Source of the DNA: Massariosphaeria phaeospora
Lineage: Eukaryota > Ascomycota > Dothideomycetes > Pleosporales
Length of the DNA stretch: 64,000 nt
NCBI GenBank assembly: GCA_011032825.1
Contig: JAADJZ010000011.1
Location: forward strand, 124,001-188,000
Direction: 5' to 3'
The translations under genes and the position numbers were made by a program. Numbering within the stretch: the first letter of the stretch is position 1; each line of letters opens with the position of its first letter. A model generated the notes under the pieces. It searched no databases. It was not told the DNA's origin and worked only from the letters and a program-made list of their open reading frames with translations. Of this stretch, positions 1-10,683 are shown in pieces.

Positions 1-31
1 GGCGACCTGATACTCGATGCTAACGCAGCAA

Positions 32-280
32 TTAGGCGACTGCTGGATGACCCAAAATATCGAACAATCTGGTATGTGAAGGGACGTGGCCATGTCGGGC
101 CACCATGGCCTGAGCTATCGATGGGACGTCTCTGAGAGCATTCCCTGCCGTGCGTTCTCTGCCGATCCCGGATTCTCCTGCTGTCATGGCTCGATCTGAG
201 GATGGCTCCAGATCCACGTAGCGATGATAGGGAACTTCCTTCGGTACTATACGGGCCGGGAACTGGATGTTAGAGCTCAT
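32..280 (-). CDS. Possible small hypothetical protein (82 aa)
   Basis: An open frame of 82 codons starts at an ATG at 280. The frame is open further upstream, but without another ATG before the non-ATG limit at 517. A TATA-like stretch (atatataagc on the minus strand, near 485-495) lies about 200 bp upstream of the ATG. No family is recognised, no signal peptide or membrane segment is visible, and the composition is unremarkable. It could be the last exon of a longer gene or a chance ORF. Confidence 0.25.
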   Translation of the reverse strand: MSSNIQFPARIVPKEVPYHRYVDLEPSSDRAMTAGESGIGRERTAGNALRDVPSIAQAMVARHGHVPSHTRLFDILGHPAVA

Positions 281-517
281 AGTGATGAGGAAAAAAGCCG
301 ACGGCGTCCGCTGTGACCGAGTGTGAAGATGGTAATGGAAGAAGGAGCCGTCAGCGTCCGTTGTCGTCAAGGGAGGGGTGATAATAGGATACGGAGCCTT
401 TGGCGTCCGCGATTGTCGAAAGGTAGCCAGACGAGTTGTCGAAGTTGGTGGGCTGAGCAGTCGAGCATGTTGTGGGGGGGAGTCGCTTATATATGTAGCT
501 GTTGGAGTCTCTCTCAC

Positions 518-1557
518 CTGGGACCTACAGTAAAGTGTCTCACCTGCCCTTCACGCAAGGTGAGAGACGCTCTCTACTTAAAGTAAAGGTAACTGGAAGA
601 GATTTGTGTTTTCATTCGAGAAAGGATCTAGGCGTCCGACCAAATCTTTCACTACCACCGAGTATTGAATCTGCATCCAGTTCTCACAAAATCCGCGAAG
701 GCTTGTATGCAAGGCAGATTTTGTGAGGCCAGTCCTGGTTCTGCTCTATAATTTGCACACACGTGTCGCATATCCTAAGGTTGGTGTCGGGATCCTCGGG
801 ATGTGATCGTGGCCGTACATTGTTGGCGGGAGAAGCCCGCGAGATCGCTGATCGTGAATATGAGCAGCTGTTGCCACCCGCTATCGCGTTGATTGCTGAG
901 CTTCTGCTCCCATTGTCAGTAGAGATTTAAGAGAGGGAAGGCGAGTGCGAAGCAAAGTTAGGGCCCCACTTTTATGACGCCTGCCGGTTCGGGTAAAGCC
1001 GTCACTTCCAGGTTCCATGGCATGATTCGTTTCCAATGCCCCTCTGTGACTGTATCCTCTCTACACGTTCTATTCCAAATGGACACTAACTTGTATGCTA
1101 GATACAATAGAGCTTTGCAAAGATAGAGAGAGATATACGATCTACCTATTGCTAATATTTCATATACTATCAGGAGTATCATCGAGGTCTACTCTGTTTC
1201 TTTATCAGCAATCAATTCTGCCGGGGCGGCCGGTCACCCCCTGCATATGTTTTGTCCCTGGTGTACCCTATTCACATTGGTACCACAGTTGCTCTCGTTG
1301 ATCATCGTGTGTGCACATGGAAGTGCCAACCACTATTGCGTATAGCATAACATTGTGGCTGTCATACACGGCTCACGGCCGGTTCACTGCTTTTAACCTC
1401 ATCTGATGTCGGCTAATTGGCGGTAGGTAGGTGTCAGGGCGCCTTGTGTTTTGGCTTTCACTCCTTGGCACCAGCAACTCCACTAAAAAGCGCAAAACTT
1501 CTCTCCCAGCTGTACTCTCTCATTACCAACATCCCACACAACCTAGCATATAGGAAC
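518..1557. other. Intergenic stretch without a supported gene
   Basis: Only short overlapping ORFs on both strands, none with a recognisable product. It holds the 33-base dispersed repeat listed separately at 1094-1126. The last part is the presumed promoter and leader of the F-box gene. Confidence 0.5.
1094..1126 (+). repeat. 33-nt dispersed repeat, copy 1
   Basis: This segment (core ctagatacaatagagctttg) recurs at 61302-61334 in the same orientation with two differences, both transitions. The flanks are unrelated. It sits in non-coding DNA at both places. It may be a remnant of a transposable element or a shared non-coding motif. Confidence 0.6.
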
Positions 1558-2252
1558 ATGTCCCAGTCCTCGGTAAACTCGAGGCTTGAGGATTTAGCTA
1601 CGGAGCTGGTCGAAAAGATTGGAACCCACCTTGGCGACCTGGACCTTATATCCTTCCGAGGTACATCGCCAATTATCTGCACGAAGTTGTACAACATCTT
1701 TGGCAGCCGCTTCTTTCAGGAACTCACGGCTTGTCTGCACAGTTACAGTCTGCAACATCTCACCGACATCTCTAATATTCCCGACCTAGCCAAACACGTC
1801 CAGCACGTCGCGATTGGGACAGACCATAACAGCCTTATCGACCCTATTCATGACATAGAAGCTAAGCGGGCTGCGGAGAATGGTGATGCCAATCCAACGC
1901 ACTCCCACAGGGCCGCCCCACTAGTCTCGGACGGGGCATTGAGTGATATGCGCTGTCGGGTGGACTCCCTTGTCATCGCTCAAGCGCTTTCAAACTTTCG
2001 AAAGTTGAAGGTCGTCTCCGCCGGGGAGAATGTGCAAATTGAGGACCGTCAGGCACGCAAGAGCTGGGGTATTTCGAAGATCGTACCGTACACATGCCCC
2101 TCCGGACATTGCCGAGAGGATATCTGCCACAACAACATCCGATCTGTCTTTGCTACTGTGCTCATGGCTTTAGAGCATTTGAGAGTATGGCGGGCTAAAC
2201 AGATTGAACTAGGTGTCGGCTTCAAGCTAGAGGACCTCGTGTACCTTGTGAG
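1558..2252 (+). pseudogene. F-box protein, 5' part, interrupted by hAT insertion
   Basis: The ATG at 1558 opens a frame whose first 50 residues look like an F-box: a leucine-rich start (LEDLATELVEKIGTHLGDLD), then a short hydrophobic helix and SRFF. F-box proteins bind Skp1 and bring substrates to SCF ubiquitin ligases; the target here is unknown. The frame is open further upstream, but 1558 is the first ATG directly before the F-box. At 2253 the coding sequence meets the hAT terminus. The last eight bases (2245-2252, cttgtgag) are the target duplication, repeated at 5354-5361. Dropping the element and one duplication joins this frame exactly to the ORF from 5362, giving a gene of about 580 codons. 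As it stands, translation continues into the transposon and stops at 2298. Confidence 0.8.
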
Positions 2253-2279
2253 CAGAGATGTCAACAATCAATCCAGATT

Positions 2280-2331
2280 GCGAGATTGGATTGATTGATT
2301 GATTTGTCATCAATCAATCAATCAATCTCGC
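2280..2331. repeat. Left subterminal hairpin of the hAT element
   Basis: A near-perfect inverted repeat: the arm starting gcgagattggattgattgat pairs with an arm ending aatcaatcaatctcgc, around a short ttgtc loop. Its tip sequence gcgag recurs in the right subterminal hairpin. hAT transposases bind subterminal repeats, so this may be part of the recognition region (inference). Confidence 0.6.
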
Positions 2332-2682
2332 AGGCGCTCTCATAGCAATCAATTCAATCTGAGATGCCTGGATTGATTGGATTGAATTGATAACGATCCA
2401 CGCCCCCCCTCCCTCGCCCCCCTGCCTAACTTTGGTGTTGCTGAGGGCGTAAAGTAGCCAAAATATAAATTGCCTGAGTTCGATTCTCGCCAAAAACGTA
2501 AATATTAAAATATTTTCGCTTAGCTGCCTATATTAGGCTTAGCGCCGCCGCGTAAAATTTTCTGAACATCTCGATTTTTTACGCGCCTCTCAACGCGTAC
2601 ATCTACACTCTCATTGCCGCCGCCCACGCCGCCTACAGTACGTATTTTTGACGCGCTTTTCGCTCGTACGCTTACCTGTTAG

Positions 2683-5173
2683 ATGAACTGTAACCTCCCC
2701 GCCGTATTTTCGCAGCGCGTCGATCGCGAGGCAACGCAACCGTCGGGTGCTGCGTCATCCTACCAGGCAACCGATACCGATTCTACGATCGACGATACGC
2801 CCGCCTACGATCCGTTTACTGCCTCTGCCGATGGAGATTACCAAGGCCTAGATTGGACGCGCGTCCCAAATCTGATAAAGCCACCGTACAGCGCAAAGCG
2901 CAAACGCGAGAGCTGGGTGTTTCAACATGGCTAGCGCCTATGGCACCGAAAAGAGGAGGCGATATACTGGCTCTGCAAGTTTTGCTACACACACAAATCA
3001 ATAGGTGGATTATACAAAGCAGCAGAGGCTACCTCAGCTATAGCGCGGCATCTCGGCGAGCAGAAACCCGGCCATGGTGTTGACAGAGGTGGCTCCATAA
3101 CGTTCAAAAAGGAAGCCTCTATCGTCGCGCATTTGCACCGCCGTGGCCTCGGCGTCAGCCAAGCGGTTGCCAATGAGATTGTCGACAGCTTCTCGCCGCG
3201 CGTTTTTCAACAGGCGCTCATTGACTGGATTGCGACTGACAATCAAGCTCTCTGCGTTATCGAGGTGCCTGCGTTTCGTGAGATGATCCAGGCAGCCAAT
3301 CCGCTCGCCGAGCGCGCTCTCTGGCGGAGTCACAATACGGCGCGGGCGTACATTATGGAGGAATACAACGCCTACCTGCCTGCTGTTGTTAGCTACCTAA
3401 AACAGGCGCGCTTAGCGATTCACATCTTATTTGACAATTGGACGTCAATCGGCGGCAAACGGGCGCTTACTGGAATCTGCGTACATCACCTAAACGCAGC
3501 GGGCGAGCAGGTAGACTACCTGCTTGGCCTGCCGACGCTGTCGGGCGAGCACTTCGGCGCAAACGTTGCAGCAATTGTAAGCTCAACTCTCCGTACGTTT
3601 CATATAGGAAAAGAAGCCCTAGGTTACTTTGTACTTGATAACGCTTTTAACAACGACACCGCGATCGACGCCCTAGCAGAGGGGTGCGGCTTCAACGCAA
3701 AGCACCGGAGATTGCGCTGCACCTGCCACATACTCAATCTCGCCGCCCAGCGCGTAATATTTGGCCAAGATCGTGAGGCGTTTGAGAACTCGAATGACAC
3801 TCTCGCTGTACGTACGCCTCGCTCTCTCAAATCAACCTAGCTAACCTATACAGGCAGAGGAGGAGTACATGAACGAGTGGCGCAAAGCTGGCCCGCTTGG
3901 AGTACTGTTTGACGTCATCGCCTCAATATGTACTCCGCAGGCTCGTGAGTTGCTGGAGCGCTTTCAACAGGATGAGGCTACTTAGCTGGGCACCGCTACA
4001 CCCAAATTTACGCCTAAGGAGCTCAAAAAACCAGTCAAGACGCGCTGGAATTCTTACTACGACTGCTTTGAGCGCGCTGTTGAGCTACGGGCGCCACTTG
4101 ATGATTATATGGCGCACAAATCAGGCGAGTACAATCGCCACACAGCTCGCCGCCAACCTCGCGCAGTTGCTCGCCCTCTCGACGCCAGCAAATCTCGCCT
4201 GTTTATTAGAGAGAGCGGGCTTACAGGCAAAGATTGGGCTACTATAACGGAGTATCTCGAGCTGCTCAAGCCTTTCAAGGAGGCGACTAGCTGGCTTGAA
4301 GGCCGAGGCAGCGCTGGCCGCCATGGCGCGATCTGGGAGGTGATCCCTACGTTTGAGTGGCTTACTAATGCGCTGGAGGCTCTGCGTGAGCGAGTTGACG
4401 CCGTGGATTACAACGATCCCGACGCGCCTGAGGATCACGTCAAAACCAACCTCAATCTCGCTATATCTAAGATTGAGGAGTACTACGCAAAGTTTGAGGA
4501 CGCCCCAGCGTATTACGCTGCCCTACGCCTTCATCCCGCCTACAACAATTACATTGATATCGCCTGGAGAGTACCGCCAGATGATGACGTAGATGGCCAC
4601 CCGCGAGAGGGGTGGCTAGAGGCCAACAACAAGGGCTTTCAACTGCTCTGGGCGAGAGCCAAGGAGAAAGCTGCCGCTGCCGATCCTGAGTCACCACAGG
4701 CGCCCCAAAGTAAGAAACTACGGCCTGATTACGCACTCAATCGCACCGAGTTTATGAGGGCTACGATGAAAGAGGGGGAAACTCTTATGGATATAGAGGA
4801 CGAGTATGAACTGTGGAGATTAGAGAAAGCACTTGATCCCTCTCACAAGCTCGCTCAGCAGCCGATCGCCTACTGGCTGTCAAAAGAGCAACAGTACCCC
4901 GTCTTGGCACAGTTTGCTATGGATATTTTGAGTATCCCTGCCGCTGCGGCAGATTGCGAGAGGACTTTTAGTGAATTGGCAGATTTACTAGGCGTACAGA
5001 GATTGCGGATGCTCCCTGACCTACTCTCGGCGCTGCAGAGCCTTCGCTCCTAGAAACGCCTTGGAATCCAGAAGTCTAAAACGCCCTACAAACCTAGCTA
5101 TATACCAGACCTGACGATTTGCCAAATCAACGAGTACTTGAACCAATTCACTGAGTTTGGGGCTGAGGAGTAG
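2683..5173 (+). pseudogene. Degenerate hAT transposase (three in-frame TAG stops, one intron)
   Basis: One reading frame runs 2683-3807, then a 46-bp intron (3808-3853, gtacgt...acag, branch gctaacc), then 3854-5173, about 814 codons. The N-terminal part contains a BED-like zinc finger (YWLCKFCYTHKSIGG, with CxxC). The middle has the RNase H-like region (residues such as FDNWTSIGGKRALTGICVHH and CHILNLAAQ). The end matches the hAT C-terminal dimerisation domain (LSIPAAAADCERTFS). Three TAG codons break it: 2932-2934, 3983-3985 and the one ending at 5053. Each is one transition from CAG or TGG. Reading continues with conserved sequence after each, so they are late damage. The copy is probably unable to make transposase. 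Confidence 0.85.
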
Positions 5174-5180
5174 GATTACT

Positions 5181-5278
5181 AATCAATCAATCCAATTCAA
5201 TCCGAAAACTCGACAAATCTTATCAATCAATCCAATTCAATCCGAAAACTCGTCAAATCTTATCAATCAATCCAATCA
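5181..5278. repeat. 40-bp subterminal tandem repeat of the hAT element
   Basis: Two 40-bp units (5181-5220 and 5221-5260) containing tccaattcaatccgaaaact differ at two places. A third, partial unit follows to 5278. They are rich in the aatcaatc motif that also fills the left end, so they may be transposase binding sites (inference). Confidence 0.75.
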
Positions 5279-5300
5279 AGCTAGGCAGAGATTTTTGAGC

Positions 5301-5336
5301 AATCAATCAAGCTCGCGGCAGCGAGCTTGATTGATT
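5301..5336. repeat. Right subterminal hairpin of the hAT element
   Basis: A perfect 16-bp stem (aatcaatcaagctcgc at 5301-5316 and its complement at 5321-5336) with a ggca loop, just inside the right terminal repeat. It mirrors the hairpin at 2280-2331. Confidence 0.75.
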
Positions 5337-5361
5337 GATTATTGACAACTCTGCTTGTGAG

Positions 5362-6409
5362 AGATAGATCGCCAGCGTCATGGTATAAATCACTGCTACG
5401 ACAGCGCTTTACGCACCTACAACTCCAGGTTGACACGGAGAACTTCCCTTCTGTCCACGAGGACCTCTCAACTCTCTGTACCGACGCAAAAATCGAGACA
5501 CTGCATGTCAAGTATCTACCACATGTGGGTCCTCGAAGAGGGTATTTTCGGCCAAACATGCAGCTCTCACGATTGCCTCTGTTTCATCTCAAACGAATTC
5601 ACCTACAGAATTTGCACACACGTGCTACTCTCATGGGCCAATTCTTTCGACAACACCGCGACCGGCTTACACATGTCGCTCTCGTGGACTGCTCGGCCAG
5701 CGGGTTTGCCCCTGTTAACCCGATACTCGGCGTAGATATTTCTCTAGATTCAACCTGGACCGTAGTCATACAGGAGCTGCAAAATATGCCACGTCTCACC
5801 AGCCTCAAACTCTCCCGACTAGATTCGAGCCCTGTTTTGACACATCCAATTAGGGGCCACATGCCCTATCTGGACGAGGACTTGACACTGAGCTCCTATT
5901 GGACTTCGGAGCGGGAAATTCGCACCGGAATCAAGTATCTCCTTCTCATACATCAGACGCATCAAACTACTGAAGCCACTTCCCGGGAGCGGTTTCGTTC
6001 GCGAGAGGAATTGTGGCCGACCCTAAACTATCTAAATCTACGGTTTGCGAACTTCAAAGTCGACTCCAAGTCGCATGCCTGGACAACCCGAGAAATCGAA
6101 GGACTCCGCCACCGCCGGACGTGGCCCGAAACTCTCATGTGGGGACGTCTATCCAGTGCGGACCAGCTCATCAATGATCAGGCTACGTTTCCAATTCCCG
6201 AGGCTCGTTTCAAATTTGGAAATGCTTCACGCCCAACACTTCGACCTCACGATCCACGAAAGCCGTCTGGGCACCGCGCTTTTCCTGACCATTCCGATAA
6301 TCCAGCACCGTCTAGCAAGATGTTGGGAGGTTTACTACATGGAATCTGGAAGACAGTGTGGGTAGGCGAAGGTCCTTGGCTATGGAGCGAATCATGGAAT
6401 AGGAGCTAG
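5362..6409 (+). pseudogene. F-box protein, 3' part, after the hAT insertion
   Basis: This open frame resumes the F-box gene exactly after the second copy of the target duplication (5354-5361) and runs to a TAG at 6407-6409. It encodes about 349 residues with leucine-rich stretches (FTHLQLQV, LPLFHLKRIHLQNLHT, MPRLTSLKLSRL), in keeping with the substrate-binding halves of fungal F-box proteins. Downstream of about 6100 a second frame (6045-6365) is also open, so the original C-terminus could involve a small intron or frameshift; I cannot decide. Cut off from its F-box, this part has no promoter of its own. Confidence 0.7.
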
Positions 6410-6899
6410 ATGTTGCTATCTCAACAGCACATTCCTGTCACAACATCTTTCCTTCTAATCATCGGAATCTGTAAGAGAGGTAAAGGATCACTAGTCAGAT
6501 GATTCTAAATCGGGTTTAGTGTCGTTAATTGGTGGGGAGGTACACATCACCATGTCACCCTCCATTTGGTGCTGCTATTTCCGTGGTGCGACGACTACTT
6601 AGATTAGTCGGTTGAGTTTCCTCCATGTTCTAATTTAATACTTCCGTTGGGCACTGCAAAGCACATGTCAGTGGCTGCTTTTGCGAGCTGCTTAATTTGT
6701 CGAACTGGGATGCATCAACCTGCGCGAGGTCTATTCGAAGACCCTGACAAGAACGTAACTGCTCATTTCAAGTTTAAAAGCAGTTGTTTAGGAGTAGAGC
6801 GTTAGATACTTGACTAGCTAAGTACAATCTTCACAATGTGTATTACTATTACCACATGTATCCCTTCTTTCATGCCTTGCTTCACAACTTGATAAGCAT
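6410..6899. other. Intergenic, convergent 3' ends
   Basis: Lies between the end of the split F-box gene and the end of the minus-strand CHRD-like gene. No gene, RNA or repeat is seen. Confidence 0.5.
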
Positions 6900-7560
6900 T
6901 CATGCCAGCTGTCCTCGAACAGCCCCAAGAGTATACTGCTCCGTATGTGTATCGGTGAAGAACCCAGCCGGGTTTGCAACGATCTGTCCGACATGGAAAC
7001 CTTCACCAGTATCGACACCATTGGGAGCCACACCAGTCTTGAATGGCCCAGTTGTGCAGCCGTAGGAGACGCGTCGGTGATCGGGTCCCGTTGGGTTCGG
7101 AAACACGATACGGGGCGGGCCGGAGGCGCCTCGGGCGGCTTCGTGGATATGTGTCGCGGTCAGAGCAGGAGACTTGTATTCGCCGGTGACGCCAGAGAGC
7201 GTAATGTTCTGTGTGTCTCATTAGTCTGACATATGGTGGGGTTACTGGCATGGGAAGACCTACGTAGCAGATTGTGTTCTCGGCGACATTGATGCCGTAC
7301 TTAAAGAGACCCTTGGCGTGGGGCTGACCAGGAACGGAGAAAGTTCCATTACGGACTTGGTTGGGATAGGCTTTGACGATAAAGGTCTTGTCGAAGGTGA
7401 AGACGTGCTCGTGCTTGTAGTCGTTCTTGTTCCACTTGTCGGCCCAGTGCTTCTTCCATTCTTGGGTCGCATGGTGGCCATTGCCTTTTGGCTGCGCGAC
7501 AGGAGTGGCTACTACCAAGGTAGCGAGGAGAGAGACGAATGCGGCTGTAGCAAAGAGCAT
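6900..7560 (-). CDS. Secreted CHRD-domain-like protein (201 aa, two exons)
   Basis: Exon 1 is 7264-7560 and exon 2 is 6900-7208, separated by a 55-bp intron (donor gtaggt at 7263, acceptor acacag at 7209) that keeps phase 0. Residues 1-19 form a signal peptide (MLFATAAFVSLLATLVVATP). A Lys/His-rich spacer follows. The C-terminal two-thirds resembles the CHRD fold: GLFKYGINVAENTICYNITL, then THIHEAARGASGPPRIVFPN, GCTTGPF, and a final FHVGQIVANPAGFFTDTHT...LGAVRGQL. CHRD domains occur in secreted fungal and bacterial proteins of mostly unknown role. Two Cys and an N-glycosylation site (NIT) fit secretion. The ATG at 7560 is chosen because the signal peptide starts there, although the frame is open upstream. 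Confidence 0.85.
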
Positions 7561-7662
7561 TATGGCTGAGATTACTGTGGTAGGGATGAGATTGGCTTTA
7601 GATGGATGTAGTCTTGAGGGAGAGATATGATGATGATCTAGAAATGGAGCTGCTTCTCTACC

Positions 7663-7672
7663 CTTCTTATAC
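7663..7672 (-). promoter_or_regulatory. TATA-like element of the CHRD-like gene
   Basis: gtataagaag on the minus strand, about 105 bp upstream of the ATG at 7560, followed by a pyrimidine-rich leader. The spacing is plausible for a fungal TATA box. No other promoter element was identified. Confidence 0.35.
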
Positions 7673-8784
7673 ATCGCTGCGCCCATACACATCTACGGAT
7701 CCCCAAGCCTAGCTATCAGCACATCTTCGTCCCAGCGTTACGTAGCCACCCTCGTCTGCCCATCAGTGAACACTAGTTAGGTCTTGGACGTACAAATCGG
7801 TCTTGGAGATGACGACTTTCGGAACATCCCATCTGTTCAACCTACCGTAGATACAGAACTACAAATCGATCGTCATGTGGGATTATCGCCTAGAACCCTT
7901 GGTACGGAACAGGTCGCATCCGTTGGAGATGCATCGTCCCGATAGAGGCCAGCGATGCCGCAACGAGACTAGCGGGGGCGCCCGAAAGGGCATAGCGGGC
8001 TTAGCATGGCAGACACGAGCGATTTGGGCGGGGGCGCAGCTCGATAACTCCAGATCTCCAAGCCTTGAGCTTACGCTTGACGAGGAGCTAGGCGAGAGTT
8101 AAACCTAACGACTGGGGGCATCTGACGTTGAAGTCTTGGAAGCGGGATGTGGGAGAGGTTCCAGGTCTCTGGGTCGGGAGGGGAAGAGCGCTTGGCGTCT
8201 TCTAGGGTTCGTCCTCGCTTTGGAACCTCTCCGGTCTACGTTCGGCTTGACAAATAACATGGCCGCTACTGAATGCAGAGTGTGAGTAGGCTGGTGTCAC
8301 TAAGCCGATGTGTGAGGCACCGTGCAGCTATCATCTAATGGTGTTCAAACCTACCCAACAACACAAAGTTTACTGATATCCTGGAGAAATGACGCGCTCA
8401 TCAGCATTTTGGAGCTCTGCTATTCTTCGGTGTATACCTGCATTACCAAATTCGGAGCATTATATTAGATCTCGTGAATGTGGTTACAGAGCTTTCCAGA
8501 TGTTACCTAGCTTGAACCCAAACTCGAAGTGGGGCCTCATCATATCTCAATATACGCCCGGACATCTTATTCTAGACTTTCGGTGCCTTCCCATTTGTTT
8601 CGCGCCAGCCTCTAACATGGCTCCTCAGTTTTGCGACGCTAACAAAGTCAAAGCCACTGGCTTCGGCATGTGAATTCAAATTATATCAGCTCTATTACGT
8701 ACAGTCCAACGGGAGGCTCATCCAGTGACCCCTATAGAGATATCTTCGATCCGCTCATGCCATCAATTACTTCATTTTGAGAAC
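7673..8784. other. Intergenic stretch without a supported gene
   Basis: Short ORFs only. One (8389-8673, plus strand) starts with ATG and has 94 codons, but has no recognisable domain or promoter. I see no RNA gene or repeat. Confidence 0.45.
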
Positions 8785-9903
8785 TTAGCGTGCCAGCACT
8801 TTGCGCGAGATCGAATCCCCCGGAAGGATTGTCATGTGGCCAGTTGGGTTTCCTCCTCGGCGCGTGGATTTACCGTTGCGATCGCTGTGACGGTGACGGG
8901 TAGTATCGATTCTATCGTTGTGCCGTTGGTTGTGCTGTGCCATTTTGATCTCTGAAAGTTCGGACTCGGCGTATGTGTTTCCAGATAGCTGCGTCTCGGC
9001 GTACGGAGCGCGATAATCCATCGGTTGCCGTTGCGGATACTGTAGCAACGCTGGCTCCTGGTATTGAAGTCCAAGGGGCTGTTGGAATCCAGCTTGCTGG
9101 TTTTGGGGCTGTACAAACTGAGGTTGCTGAAATTGAGGTTGCTGTTGGTTTTGCATTGAAGCGGGCTACTGAATTTGCTGCGGCTGTTGCTGATGCTGCA
9201 TCTGCATCTGCATCACATCTTGTTGCTGTGGCGGATGTTCAATCTTCAAGCTGGTCGGATTGACTGAATCGCCACGCTCCAAAGACACTTTGAACCTATT
9301 GAAGGAGTGCACGAGAGGATCTTTCCCATAGTAGCGATTCCGCTCTGCTGTAGCCAGAATATCATGACGATCCGTAGAACGAAGGTCGCTATTTTTGAGC
9401 CGATGCCCAAGATCACGTCCGTGAAGACCGGCGTACCAATTCAAAAGAAAGTCAGGAATCCTCAGCTCAGTTCCAGCATCATACAACTTGCGGACGTAGT
9501 CAAACGGCGCAGCGGGCACCCGTATTGGTTTTCCAAGCTTTCTTTTCTGGATGTAGTGGTCGCGGTACACCGATAGCAACTCGTTCTGAACACTAAAGAG
9601 ATTCAGCTGCCCCGCCAGAATCCACACTTCAGTCATGCGCAGAACTTTTTCCTCGCCTATACTCAGGTGGTTGAAGTTAGAGTCGCCGTCCCGATGCGCG
9701 ATGAGAGCTTTGAAGGCTCGGGCTGGTGTGCCGCGAATAGTACTTCCGTGCGGGAGATTACCGAGTTTGGTGCAATGAGTTCGGACCCGCGGACTCAATG
9801 GGAACCACTCTTTCTCATTCCCCTTGCCTACTCTTACCGACACATTTGCAGCCATAAGCGCTCCTGTGCCGTAGAAGTTCGGCTGGGGAAAGGGCGTATT
9901 CAT
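8785..9903 (-). CDS. BTB-like paralog 1 with Gln-rich tail, interrupted by TAG
   Basis: The ATG at 9903 opens 245 codons to a TAG at 9166-9168. The same frame then continues, still Gln-rich (QNQQQPQFQQPQF), to a stop at 8785: 372 codons if the TAG is ignored. The N-terminal 200 residues match the two paralogs at 10684-11979 and 14812-16164: a sheet-forming start, FPLSPRVRTHC, then VWILAGQLNLFSVQNELL, which resembles the helical part of fungal BTB/POZ domains. BTB domains mediate dimerisation and cullin-3 binding; a role here is inference. The tail is a run of Gln, Met and Pro. The TAG sits in the polyglutamine region (QQIQ then TAG), where CAG to TAG is the simplest origin, so the present protein may be a 245-residue truncation. 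Confidence 0.75.
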
Positions 9904-10683
9904 TGCGGGAGATGCGTCGCCTAGTTGGAAACTTTGGGGTGTTTCGTGGAAAGCTTCAATGGAAATGAAATATATTTGGTGATATATAGACAGTCCTCGA
10001 GGATGCTCAGCTTTATATACCTAGATGTGTATGTGGTGAGAGAATTGAATATGCCCTCGATGAATACCACGTTAGTGACAAGTGAGTGATGCGCAAACAA
10101 ATTTAAGAGTCATCGCTTTACCCACTACTTGTGAAGTACGAATAATGATAGCCGCTTGAGATACCTAGTGAAGAAACGGTCGCGTAGAAGCTGGAGATGA
10201 AGGCGCATTCCGAGTGCATGAAAACTCAACATTAGCAAATGGCGTATATGGTGTGTGCGAAACGATCGATGCAGAGATCCATACCCCACGGGTCTTCATT
10301 CAAGATCTGTCGAGATAGCAGCCATATCTGGGAAGTTTGGAGAGTAGTAGTCTATTAAGTCAAATTCGAAGCTTCCTAGAAAAGTTAAGTATGGAGACTA
10401 AAGAAGAGTCGTGGATTCCTGGCACTTTGAGTGCTCGCAGCTGCAAATTTTATGTGCAGAAATGTAGGAAAGAGGTAGACGTAAAATCGTCCAACCGAAA
10501 ACCAAAACCGATAGCCCGTTCACGTAAACTGACCGTATGAAAAATAACCACCAACGTCTTCCTCCCCCACAGTCCACCACAGTCCACCATCTTCAAAATT
10601 CTTCCCAGTGCTTATCCATAAGGCTCTGACCGGATAAGCTGTATGTTTAGAGTGAAACCCTTGACTGTCCACTTCACAAAGTC
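9904..10683. other. Intergenic, between paralogs 1 and 2
   Basis: Upstream region of paralog 1 and downstream region of paralog 2. No gene is supported. Two copies of the 13-base string cagtccaccacag overlap around 10570-10590. Confidence 0.45.

Larger units (their letters stand above)
2253..5353 (+). mobile_element. hAT-superfamily DNA transposon with 8-bp TSD
   Basis: The left end (cagagatgtcaacaatcaat) and the reverse complement of the right end (cagagttgtcaataatcaat) form imperfect terminal inverted repeats starting CAGAG, the usual hAT form. The element is flanked by the 8-bp duplication cttgtgag (2245-2252 and 5354-5361), as hAT transposases produce. Inside is a degenerate hAT transposase with a BED-type N-terminus and a C-terminal dimerisation domain. 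Base composition is like the surrounding genes, so unlike the AT-rich block this copy has not been heavily RIP-mutated. It lies within the F-box gene. Confidence 0.93.

Noticed and set aside
2470..2500. B-box-like gagttcgattctcgcc as a tRNA gene
   Set aside because: No A box or stems around it, and it lies in the 5' part of the hAT element.
2683..5173. TAG codons as recoding or an altered genetic code
   Set aside because: Normal genes in the window end in TAG, and the stops fit single transitions in a transposon.
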